From CBDCFV01 sp963664625 (GTDB lineage Bacteria; Chloroflexota; Dehalococcoidia; Lucifugimonadales; UBA3495), in the NCBI GenBank assembly GCA_963664625.1, contig OY761541.1:3224001-3288000 (forward strand): DNA of 64,000 bases, written 5' to 3'. Both the position numbers and the translations under genes were made by a program. Under the pieces are notes generated by a model. That model saw nothing but the letters and a program-made list of their open reading frames with translations, had not been told where the DNA came from and made no database searches. How positions within the stretch are numbered: position 1 is the stretch's first letter; every line of letters starts with the position of its first letter. Shown here in pieces: positions 51,393 through 58,968 of this stretch.

Positions 51393-52352
51393 TTACGCGT
51401 AGCGGATCCTGGGGTCCAACCAGGCGTACAGGAGGTCGACGGTCAGGTTCACCAGCATCACCAAGAGGGTTACCAACACCACCAGTCCTTGGATCATTGT
51501 ATAGTCTCGGTGGAGGATGCTGTCGATCAGCAACCGGCCCATCCCAGGAACCAGGAAGATGGTCTCAATGATCACCGTCCCGCTTATAACCCTGCCGAAC
51601 TGCCACCCAATGATGGTTATCACCGGGAGAAAGGCGTTCTTGAGAGCATGGCGTCCCACCACGAACCATTCCGCCAGTCCCTTGGACCGGGCGGTGCGGA
51701 TGTAGTCCTCGCGGAACACTTCCAGCATGGCCGACCGTGTGACCCTGGCAATGAAGCAGGAATCATAGAACCCCAGCGCAATTGCCGGAAGAATCATCTG
51801 TTGCAGGTTCTTGGCCGGGTCTTCCCAGATGGGCGCAAAGCCCAAGGGTGGGGTCCAGTTGAACCAGCGGCTTATGATGAAAACTATGAGTATCCCGGTG
51901 AGAAAAGTGGGCAGCGCGACCCCGCTGATGGTGAACACCCGCAGACCATAGTCCAATCTGGTGTCCTGTCTTACCGCAGAGAGCACTCCCACGGGGACCG
52001 AGATCAGGATGGCAAGGCCAATCCCCATAATGGTGAGTTGCACCGTGACGGGGAGTCGCTCCCTCAGGTCGTCGCTGACCGGGGTCTCGTAGTAGAGCGA
52101 CTCTCCGAAGTCGCCCTTCAGCATACCGCCTACCCAAGCGACATACTGGATTGGCAGCCACCGGTCAGTACCCAACCTTGCCCGTTCCCGGGCAAGGTCC
52201 TCGTCAGTGAAGTGGACCGACCCTTCGTCACCCAGAAGTTTCAGCAACGCGGGGTCTCCTGGCAGGAGCCGCATAAGGCTGAAAATCATGAGGGAGGCCA
52301 AAATAATCGTGGGAATGAAAAGGCCCACCCTCTTTATCACGTATTGGGTCAT
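51393..52352 (-). CDS. ABC peptide-type importer permease, DppB type (cassette 3)
   Basis: A 319-residue DppB-type permease, near-identical in layout and length to the cassette 1 copy: QYVIKRVGLFIPTIILASLM, RLLPGDPALLKLLGDEGSVH, DFGESLYYETPVSDDLRERL, and SKGLAEWFVVGRHALKNAFL as EAA loop. Both end in DPRIRYA. It follows the binding-protein gene by 99 nt with a strong hairpin between. Confidence 0.93.
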   Translation of the reverse strand: MTQYVIKRVGLFIPTIILASLMIFSLMRLLPGDPALLKLLGDEGSVHFTDEDLARERARLGTDRWLPIQYVAWVGGMLKGDFGESLYYETPVSDDLRERLPVTVQLTIMGIGLAILISVPVGVLSAVRQDTRLDYGLRVFTISGVALPTFLTGILIVFIISRWFNWTPPLGFAPIWEDPAKNLQQMILPAIALGFYDSCFIARVTRSAMLEVFREDYIRTARSKGLAEWFVVGRHALKNAFLPVITIIGWQFGRVISGTVIIETIFLVPGMGRLLIDSILHRDYTMIQGLVVLVTLLVMLVNLTVDLLYAWLDPRIRYA

Positions 52353-52373
52353 CTCACCTCCATATAGCTAGAA

Positions 52374-52407
52374 CCCGTTCGTGCCGAGCATTCAAGGCAC
52401 GAACGGG
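52374..52407 (-). promoter_or_regulatory. Stem-loop between binding-protein and permease genes (cassette 3)
   Basis: CCCGTTCGTGCC and GGCACGAACGGG are perfect 12-bp complements around a 10-nt loop, 44 nt after the lipoprotein stop and 21 nt before the permease start. No T tract, so partial attenuation or mRNA end protection is likelier than full termination. Confidence 0.6.
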
Positions 52408-52451
52408 CTGCCCTTCCACGGCTCACGCCGAAAAATGGAAACTGGGCTTGG

Positions 52452-54416
52452 CTATCGTGGTTCCCGCCAAAGGTGTTCGTATTTGAGTTCACCTTGGCCG
52501 CTCTGGGCCAGCCAGAAGTTCTTTATATGGTCCAGGGCGAAGCGTCCGCTGCCCCTCCACATGATGCCGATCCAAGCGGAGTCCATGTTGTCCAAGAGAT
52601 GGTCCTCAAGCTCCTGGATTATCGCGGCCCGCTTGGTCTGGTCCAGTTCCCGGGCCTGCTTATTGGCCAGCTCGGTCACCAGAGGGTCGGGCATGTAGGA
52701 AGGATAGTTCCGGCCTCCCACGCCGCCGCCCTTGGGCAGATAGAAGGTGTTGATGACCACGTCAGCCTCGAATACGCCGAAGGAGGTCGCTTGGACTGCT
52801 ATGTCGGCGTCAGCAACCTGCCATGCACGGAAGCCGGCGGCGCTCTCCATCTGCTCCAACTCAAGCTCGATACCGATTTTCTTGAGCTGGTTCTTGATTA
52901 CCGGGGCCTGCCTGGGGTACACGCCCACGTTGCGGAATCGGAGCACGTGCTCTACCGGGTTGTCCGGTCCGTAACCGGCCTCGGTCATCAGCCGAATCGC
53001 CTCTGCCAAGTCATCGTCCTTGGGCTGGCGGAACCCGGGCAACTGCTTGACCTCTTCTTCCGGCTTTCCAAACCAGGTGTTGGGGAGCATCGGCGCGCCG
53101 AGCAACTCGGTGCCTATGGGGCCGATGGCTTCGATAAGCTCTTGCCTGTCCGTGGCAAGGTGAATCGCCCGCCGAACGTTCTCGTCATCGTACGGTTCAA
53201 GGTTGGTGTTCAGCCAGTAGCCGAAGAACAGGCCCGGCACGTCCAAGTACACGTTCAGCCTGCCGCCGGTGAGCTTGCCGCCCTGCATGGTGCTGAGATC
53301 AGCGCCCAGCTCTTCGGCCAATACCAGCAGGTCATCCAGGTCAATGCGGCTGCCGCCGCAGGAGAACTCGATCCTACCGGTGCGCACCGCTGCGGCGACG
53401 GACCCGCGGTCTTCAATCCTGTGAATGTCGATCTGGTCCAGGTAGGGGCGTCTCCGCCCTTCGCTGTCCGTCTTGAAGTAGTTCTCATTACGGAGATATT
53501 CGCCGCTTTCGCTCTTCCGGTACTTGACCATCTTGAAGGGACCGCTGCCCACGATGGTCTCCCAGTCGTTGGCGTCGACACCCTGGCCGTCAGGGGCCGG
53601 GGCGTAAACGTGCTTGGGCATGATCTTCATATAGTCAGACCCAAGGTATCCGCCGAAGGCCGCGGCCACGAAGTTGGTGTTTACCTTCACCGTGTGCGGG
53701 TCGACGGCTTCGCTGTCCTTATAGTATGGCTTGATGAGACCAGCCCGGGGCCTGGACTCGTTGGGGTCCACCATCCGGTTCAAGCTCCAGACGGCGTCCT
53801 CGGCGGTGACAGGTTCGCCGTCCCACCAAGTGGCGTCGGGATGGAGGTTGAACACATAGCTCAATCCGTCAGGAGTGACTTCCCAACTGGTGGCCAAGTC
53901 ACCGCGAACATCGAAGAAATCGTCGGTTTCCGGGTTAAGTTCGATCAAGCCATTGTAGAAGGGACTGTCCCACAGCACGTCGTTAGCCGCCGCGCCGCGA
54001 TGAACGTCGAAGAACGTGGGCGCGGAGTAGGCTTGGCAGACCGCGGTGCCGCCCAGAATGGGCGTGCCGGACTCGGCCGGGACCACCGGGCCAACGGCCG
54101 TCTCTTCCATCGCTTCAATAGCCTTGCCGGCCTTCAGGGTTATATCCTGGGTCGGGTTCACCAAGACCTCTTTGACAACCTCTTTAACGACCTCTACTTC
54201 CTTGACTACCTCCTTTTCCACCACCACCGGTTTTTCTACTTCCTTGATTACCTCTTTCTCCACCACCACCGGCTTTTCGACTTCCTTGATTACTTCCTTT
54301 TCCACCACCACCGGCTCGGCCGGGGCGGTGCCGCCGCAGGCTACCGCTATCATCAGCAGCAACACGAGTGGAACGATTACCAAAGACCTTGGGTTGAGGA
54401 ACACCCTGGACCGCAT
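52452..54416 (-). CDS. Family-5 extracellular solute-binding lipoprotein (cassette 3)
   Basis: A 654-residue binding lipoprotein. Signal peptide VIVPLVLLLMIAVAC gives lipidated Cys27, then the longest EKPVVVEKEVIKEV stalk of the three (about 35-87). The body matches the cassette 1 protein closely: FDVHRGAAANDVLWDSPFYN, LATSWEVTPDGLSYVFNLHP, SGPFKMVKYRKSESGEYL, NVRRAIHLATDRQEL. An insert near GADLSTMQGGKLTGGRLN is absent from cassette 1. ATG 54416 follows AAGGAAGGTG. Confidence 0.93.
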   Translation of the reverse strand: MRSRVFLNPRSLVIVPLVLLLMIAVACGGTAPAEPVVVEKEVIKEVEKPVVVEKEVIKEVEKPVVVEKEVVKEVEVVKEVVKEVLVNPTQDITLKAGKAIEAMEETAVGPVVPAESGTPILGGTAVCQAYSAPTFFDVHRGAAANDVLWDSPFYNGLIELNPETDDFFDVRGDLATSWEVTPDGLSYVFNLHPDATWWDGEPVTAEDAVWSLNRMVDPNESRPRAGLIKPYYKDSEAVDPHTVKVNTNFVAAAFGGYLGSDYMKIMPKHVYAPAPDGQGVDANDWETIVGSGPFKMVKYRKSESGEYLRNENYFKTDSEGRRRPYLDQIDIHRIEDRGSVAAAVRTGRIEFSCGGSRIDLDDLLVLAEELGADLSTMQGGKLTGGRLNVYLDVPGLFFGYWLNTNLEPYDDENVRRAIHLATDRQELIEAIGPIGTELLGAPMLPNTWFGKPEEEVKQLPGFRQPKDDDLAEAIRLMTEAGYGPDNPVEHVLRFRNVGVYPRQAPVIKNQLKKIGIELELEQMESAAGFRAWQVADADIAVQATSFGVFEADVVINTFYLPKGGGVGGRNYPSYMPDPLVTELANKQARELDQTKRAAIIQELEDHLLDNMDSAWIGIMWRGSGRFALDHIKNFWLAQSGQGELKYEHLWREPR

Positions 54417-54468
54417 ATGTACACCTTCCTTTGTGACTGGTTGCTAGTGACTATCGAAGACCGCGCCA

Positions 54469-54497
54469 AGACTAGCAAAGGCCTATTGGGATGTCAA
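54469..54497 (-). promoter_or_regulatory. Promoter of importer cassette 3
   Basis: On the minus strand a consensus TTGACA (54492-54497), 17-bp spacer ending TTTGC, and TAGTCT (54469-54474). The predicted leader is about 46 nt. Confidence 0.6.
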
Positions 54498-54514
54498 TAG
54501 TCGGGCGCGGATTT

Positions 54515-54602
54515 AACCGCAGAGAACGGAGAGAGCGCAGAGTATTTTTGACCACTGATTATCAGATTAATCAGCGGTGCGGTCTCTGCGCTCGGCGGTG
54601 AA
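54515..54602. repeat. Inverted-repeat element with CCGCAGAG/CTCTGCG ends
   Basis: AACCGCAGAG...GAGCGCAGAG on the left is complementary to CTCTGCGCTCGGCGGTGAA on the right, around a small inner palindrome (CTGATTATCAGATTAATCAG). Fragments of the same ends recur at 54685-54700 and 54745-54780, flanking a short palindromic repeat. The region 54498-54823 has no gene. Confidence 0.65.
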
Positions 54603-54709
54603 GGGATCCCAATCGGACTGCGCCGCCTGGGCCGTGCGAAGCCAACGTTGTCTGCAAATGGCGCTGGCGTGGTATCCTTTATTAAACCGCAGAGGCCTGC
54701 CCCCGGCGG

Positions 54710-54745
54710 AGATGCCCGCCTACGCGGGCATGACGGGAAGGGGGA
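54710..54745. repeat. Short palindromic repeat (GATGCCCGC variant)
   Basis: GAGATGCCCGCCTACGCGGG then CATGACGGGAAGGGGG, nested inside the CCGCAGAG-type fragments. The arms are compensated (ATGCCCGC/GCGGGCAT), so pairing is kept relative to the ATTCCCGC copies. Confidence 0.7.
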
Positions 54746-54823
54746 CGCGGAGAACGGTAGGCGCGCTCGGCGGTGAAAAGGCCCCGTTCGTTATAGCTTG
54801 GGGCCGCTCTGAAGGAGGTCCTG

Positions 54824-56779
54824 ATGGCGATACCAGTTGAGAAACAGGCGCGAGGCGTAGATCGGCTTTCCATGTTACATCCCTTGGACCCGCTGACGCC
54901 GGAAGAGATCGTTGAGGCGTCGTCCATCCTCAAGGCCCAACGTCAGCTCGGGGATCGGATACGTTTCGAGACCATCGTCCTGCAGGAACCGGCCAAGGAA
55001 GCGGCGCTTGGCTATCAGGTCGGCGACCCCGTTGAAAGGAATGCTTTCCTGGTTATCCTGGACAACGACGACGGGGCTACCTACGAAGCGGTGGTCTCCC
55101 TGGACGAAAAAAAGGTGACTTCGTGGAAGCACATACCGGGCGTGCAGCCCCGGGTTATGTTCGACGAATTTGTGGAGTGCGAGGCGGTGGTAAGGGCCAA
55201 TCCTGAGTTTCAGGCAGCCATAAGGAAACGGGGTATAACAGACCCCAATCTGGTGATGGTGGACCCGTGGTCGGCGGGAAATTACGGCTTCGAGGATGAG
55301 GAGGGACGCCGGTTGGTGCTGGCGCGCAACTTCGTGCGGAGCAGCCCGACGGACAACGGCTACGCCCGGCCCATCGAAGGGGTGACGGCGGTGGTGGACC
55401 TGAACAGCATGGAGGTGGTGCGGGTGGACGATTACGGCTTGGTGCCCTTGCCGCCCAAGCCCGGCAACTACGCCGCCGAGTTCGCGGACGAGGGCGGGTG
55501 GGAGTTCCGCAAGGACCTGAAGCCGCTGGACATAGTGCAACCGGAAGGCACGAGCTTCCAGGTTGAAGGCTATAGCGTAGTCTGGCAGAAGTGGCGGATG
55601 CGGATTGGGTTCACTCCCAGGGAGGGGTTGGTGCTCCACACGGTTGGATACGAGGACCAGGGGCGGGTGAGGCCTGTAATGTACCGGGCGGCGTTGTCGG
55701 ACATGGTGGTGCCATACGGCGACCCCAGCAAAGACCACTACCGGAAAAACGCCTTCGACGCCGGGGAGTACGGTATCGGCTCGCTGACCAACTCGTTGAC
55801 GCTGGGCTGCGACTGCTTGGGGGAGATTTACTACTTCGACGCGGTAATGAACAACGGCAAGGGCGGTTCGTTCACCATACCCAACGCCGTCTGTATGCAC
55901 GAAGAGGACTACGGTATGCTGTGGAAGCACGTGGACTGGCGCACCGGCCAGACGGAGGTGCGGCGGTCAAGGCGGTTGGTGGTATCGAGCATCGCCACGG
56001 TGGGGAACTATGAGTATGGCTTCTTCTGGTACTTCTACCAGGACGGAACCATACAGATGGAGATAAAGCTGACGGGCATCGTGAATACGGCGGCGGTGCC
56101 GGAAGGAGAGACGCCGAAGTACGGGACGCTGGTGGCTCCCCAACTGAACGCACACATTCACCAGCATTTCTTCAACTTCCGCTTGGACATGGACGTGGAC
56201 GGCGGGACCAATACGGCGTATGAAATCAACACGGTGGCCGAACCCCCAGGCCCCGATAATCCCCACGGCAACGCATTCTACGCTGAGGCGACGCCGCTGA
56301 AGACGGAGTTGGAAGCCCAGAGGGTTATCGACCCTATGAAAGGGCGCTACTGGGTCGTGTCCAATCCATCGGTGAAGAACGCCTTGGGAAGGCCGGTGGG
56401 CTACAAGCTAATGCCCGGAGAGAACATCCTGCCCTTTGCTCATCCCAGCGCGAGCATTATCAAGCGGGCAGGGTTTATGACCAAGCACCTTTGGGTTACG
56501 CCCTACGACAGGAACGAATTGGCGGCGACAGGCCCGTACCCCAACCAGCATCCCGGCGGCGCGGGGCTGCCAGAGTACACCAAGAACGACCGGAACGTGG
56601 AAAACACGGACTTGGTGCTGTGGTACACGCTGGGTTACCACCACGTGCCGCGTCCCGAGGACTGGCCTATCTCTCCGGTAGCCTACTGCGGGTTCACCCT
56701 GAAACCGGTGGGCTTCTTCGATACCAACCCGGTGCTGGACGTGCCGCCGAGCGCACATCACAACGGACACTGCCACTGA
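54824..56779 (+). CDS. Copper amine oxidase (primary-amine oxidase)
   Basis: A 651-residue copper/topaquinone enzyme that oxidises primary amines to aldehydes with release of ammonia and H2O2. The cofactor Tyr396 sits in ATVGNYEYG. The catalytic base is Asp312 in YRKNAFDAGEYG. Copper ligands are His446 and His448 in HIHQHFFNFRLDMD, plus the His of HHVPRPEDWPISP. N2/N3-type domains precede. No signal peptide. The C-terminus ends HHNGHCH, an extra possible metal-binding tail. ATG 54824 follows AAGGAGGT. It is 16 nt upstream of an amidohydrolase gene. Confidence 0.93.
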   Translation: MAIPVEKQARGVDRLSMLHPLDPLTPEEIVEASSILKAQRQLGDRIRFETIVLQEPAKEAALGYQVGDPVERNAFLVILDNDDGATYEAVVSLDEKKVTSWKHIPGVQPRVMFDEFVECEAVVRANPEFQAAIRKRGITDPNLVMVDPWSAGNYGFEDEEGRRLVLARNFVRSSPTDNGYARPIEGVTAVVDLNSMEVVRVDDYGLVPLPPKPGNYAAEFADEGGWEFRKDLKPLDIVQPEGTSFQVEGYSVVWQKWRMRIGFTPREGLVLHTVGYEDQGRVRPVMYRAALSDMVVPYGDPSKDHYRKNAFDAGEYGIGSLTNSLTLGCDCLGEIYYFDAVMNNGKGGSFTIPNAVCMHEEDYGMLWKHVDWRTGQTEVRRSRRLVVSSIATVGNYEYGFFWYFYQDGTIQMEIKLTGIVNTAAVPEGETPKYGTLVAPQLNAHIHQHFFNFRLDMDVDGGTNTAYEINTVAEPPGPDNPHGNAFYAEATPLKTELEAQRVIDPMKGRYWVVSNPSVKNALGRPVGYKLMPGENILPFAHPSASIIKRAGFMTKHLWVTPYDRNELAATGPYPNQHPGGAGLPEYTKNDRNVENTDLVLWYTLGYHHVPRPEDWPISPVAYCGFTLKPVGFFDTNPVLDVPPSAHHNGHCH

Positions 56780-56795
56780 CGCGGAGGAGCAACCG

Positions 56796-58034
56796 ATGAA
56801 AGTCATAACCGGAGCGACGTTGATCGACGGCACCGGAGGCCCGCCGCTGGAAGATGCGGCGGTGCTGGTGAACGACGCGGGTCGTATAGAGTCAGTGGGT
56901 CCGATGGAGGGACTGGCGGCGCCCGAACACACCGAGGTCATCGACGCCCAGGGAATGACCCTGTTGCCGGGTCTTATAGACTGTCACGACCACCTGAGTT
57001 CCTTCACCTACGACTTGATGGGCAGGTGGGGGTTCGCCGAGTCGCAAAGCCTGCGACACTTGCGAATCGCCAAGGTGATGGAAGAAACACTGCTCACCGG
57101 CTATACGACGGTTCGCGATTGCGGCTGGCTGGATGTTGGGTTCAGGCAGGCCGTGGAGCAGGGGTTGGTGCCAGGGCCACGGTTGCTGGTAGCCACGACT
57201 CCTCTCTCCCCGTCCCACGGCATGGCGGACAGGTCCAGTCCGTCCGGCCATCATCAACCGGCATCGCCCTACCCGAATCTCCCCGTGGGTGTAGCCGACG
57301 GGGTTGACCAAGTGAGGGCCAAGGTGCGCGAAGTTGTGCGGGCCGGGGCCGACCTGATAAAAGTGTTCCAGACGGGATGGGCGAGGCCGCACCACGGGTC
57401 GTTGGATGTGGCCTTTACCCGGGCGGAACTGGCCGCCTTGGTGGAAGAATCCCACACCCAGGGCAGAAAGGTGGCCAGCCATGCCGTCGGCGGCCTCGGT
57501 CTCAGGATGTCGATCGAGGAAGGTGTCGACACCATCGAGCATGGGTCTTACCTGGACGAAGACCCGGAATTGCTCAGGATGATGGCGGATAAGGGGATAT
57601 TCTTTGTCCCGACCTTCACGGTGTTCATATTCCACCGGGAAGTGGGCACGCCGGAAGCACAGTACGAGGCCGCCGCCTTCCGCCAGCGCCACATAGAAAG
57701 CGTCCAGAAGGCCTTGGCTGCCGGAGTGAAGGTGGTAGCAGGCACCGACGCCGGAGGATGGGAGCACGGCAACAACGCCAAAGAGCTGGAGTGCTTGGTG
57801 GAGGCGGGCATGACGCCCATGCAGGCCATCGTGGCGGGCACCGGCTGGGCGGCGGAGTGCTGTGGGTTGGAAAAGGAAGTGGGCACCGTGGAAGCGGGCA
57901 AGCTGGCTGACTTGGTGGTCGTTGACGGAGACCCGTTAAGGGACATCACGGTTTTGCAGGACCAGGCCCGCATCAAGCTGGTTATGAAGGAAGGGGAAGT
58001 GTACGCTAACCGTTTGTCGCAACCGGCAGGATAA
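56796..58034 (+). CDS. Amidohydrolase (imidazolonepropionase/prolidase-like)
   Basis: A 412-residue metal-dependent amidohydrolase. Metal motifs are PGLIDCHDHLS, a likely carboxylated Lys in ADLIKVFQTG, His in KVASHAVGGL and TIEHGSYL, and Asp in VVAGTDAGG. The closing sandwich has VGTVEAGKLADLVVVDGDPL. Length and motifs fit cytoplasmic members acting on cyclic amides or dipeptides. It starts 16 nt after the amine oxidase, so the two are one operon; an amine- or amide-containing substrate handled in sequence is plausible. ATG 56796 follows GGAGGAG. Confidence 0.9.
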   Translation: MKVITGATLIDGTGGPPLEDAAVLVNDAGRIESVGPMEGLAAPEHTEVIDAQGMTLLPGLIDCHDHLSSFTYDLMGRWGFAESQSLRHLRIAKVMEETLLTGYTTVRDCGWLDVGFRQAVEQGLVPGPRLLVATTPLSPSHGMADRSSPSGHHQPASPYPNLPVGVADGVDQVRAKVREVVRAGADLIKVFQTGWARPHHGSLDVAFTRAELAALVEESHTQGRKVASHAVGGLGLRMSIEEGVDTIEHGSYLDEDPELLRMMADKGIFFVPTFTVFIFHREVGTPEAQYEAAAFRQRHIESVQKALAAGVKVVAGTDAGGWEHGNNAKELECLVEAGMTPMQAIVAGTGWAAECCGLEKEVGTVEAGKLADLVVVDGDPLRDITVLQDQARIKLVMKEGEVYANRLSQPAG

Positions 58035-58129
58035 CGCCCTTGGTGTGGCGTCGCAGGCGACGGCCCAATCAAAAAGGAATTATTTCCGATCCCGTAATCA
58101 CGGATATTCATAAGGAGAGAGCTTCATCT

Positions 58130-58606
58130 ATGAGTGGCACCGGCACGGTAGTTGCGTTGTTCACGACAGACCGCATGTCCGCACCAATGAAGAAGATGGA
58201 ACAGTTGAACGCGCTGGCGGGGCGCGGTATCGAGGGGGACCGTTACCTCCTCGGCACGGGCACCTATTCCAAGAAGCCAGAGTTGGGCAGACAGGTGACC
58301 CTGATAAAGAGCGAGATTCTGGACTGGCTCAAGGAAGAGTTTGACATAACAGTCAGGCCAGAGGAGTGTAGAAGAAACGTCATCACGCGAGACGTGGAGA
58401 TAAACGAGTTAATTGGGACTGAATTCTTTGTTGGTGAAGTGCGCCTGAAGGCCCACCGGATAACCCAACCGTGCCTTTACCTGGAGAACCTCCTGGGGCA
58501 GCCGGGACTGTACAAGGCGTTGTGGGACAACGGCGGCATCAGTTGCGAAATCATGAGCGACGGGGTCATCAGGGAAGGGGACGTTATTACTTCCGTGCCG
58601 GACTGA
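58130..58606 (+). CDS. MOSC-domain protein
   Basis: A 158-residue MOSC domain, a beta-rich module related to the C-terminus of molybdenum cofactor sulfurase. Typical stretches are GRGIEGDRYLLGTGTYSKKP, RPEECRRNVITRDVEINELI, and ITQPCLYLENLLGQPG, where the conserved Cys is found. Such proteins bind sulfur or Mo cofactor, or act in detoxifying N-hydroxylated compounds. ATG 58130 follows AAGGAGAG; the longer frame from 58040 lacks a site. It may serve the CoxL-like enzyme elsewhere in the window, which is speculative. Confidence 0.85.
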   Translation: MSGTGTVVALFTTDRMSAPMKKMEQLNALAGRGIEGDRYLLGTGTYSKKPELGRQVTLIKSEILDWLKEEFDITVRPEECRRNVITRDVEINELIGTEFFVGEVRLKAHRITQPCLYLENLLGQPGLYKALWDNGGISCEIMSDGVIREGDVITSVPD

Positions 58607-58631
58607 TGCGGCTGGGAACCGAGGCGGCGTT

Positions 58632-58937
58632 TCAGCCCAGAAACTTGAGCATGGCGATGACTATGCTGGACACTGTTCCCATTCCCACAAGGGTTGCTCC
58701 TATCACGAGTCCCGCCATCCACTTCACCAACCGGGTTTCCAGTTTAGACAGGTCTGTCCTGACTTGAGCTACCTCCGTCCTGACTTGGGCTACTTCGGTC
58801 CTGACTTGAGCTACTTCGGTTTTCAGTTCAGTCCTGAGGTCGGCCAGTTCGGTCCTGAGGTCGGCCAGTTCGGTCTTTGTCGCCACTTGTTCCATCATGA
58901 CCTCTAACCGGGTAACACGCGCTTCTACTGTTGACAT
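58632..58937 (-). CDS. Heptad-repeat coiled-coil protein with C-terminal membrane anchor
   Basis: A 101-residue protein. A polar head (1-21) leads into heptads of types TELADLR (two) and TEVAQVR (three), then TDLSKLE, and finally a hydrophobic segment (KWMAGLVIGATLVGMGTVSS then IVIAMLKFLG). It shares the plan of the products at 4674-5324 and 15703-16005 but uses 7- rather than 11-residue units. ATG 58937 starts at MSTVEARVTRLEVMM. It is 31 nt downstream of the NHL gene on the same strand, so it may be part of that transcript. Confidence 0.7.
   Translation of the reverse strand: MSTVEARVTRLEVMMEQVATKTELADLRTELADLRTELKTEVAQVRTEVAQVRTEVAQVRTDLSKLETRLVKWMAGLVIGATLVGMGTVSSIVIAMLKFLG
58737..58874 (-). 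repeat. Tandem 21-bp units in the heptad coil gene
   Basis: Two TELADLR and three TEVAQVR codon blocks lie in tandem, nearly identical at the DNA level, separated by a 12-bp TELK block. Confidence 0.75.
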
Positions 58938-58968
58938 CTAATCCTCTTTTTATTGCGGCAAGCCCCAT

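Noticed and set aside
52473..54500. 675-residue plus-strand open frame
   Set aside because: Antisense to the cassette 3 binding lipoprotein; the HHHRF-rich tail is the complement of the stalk repeats.
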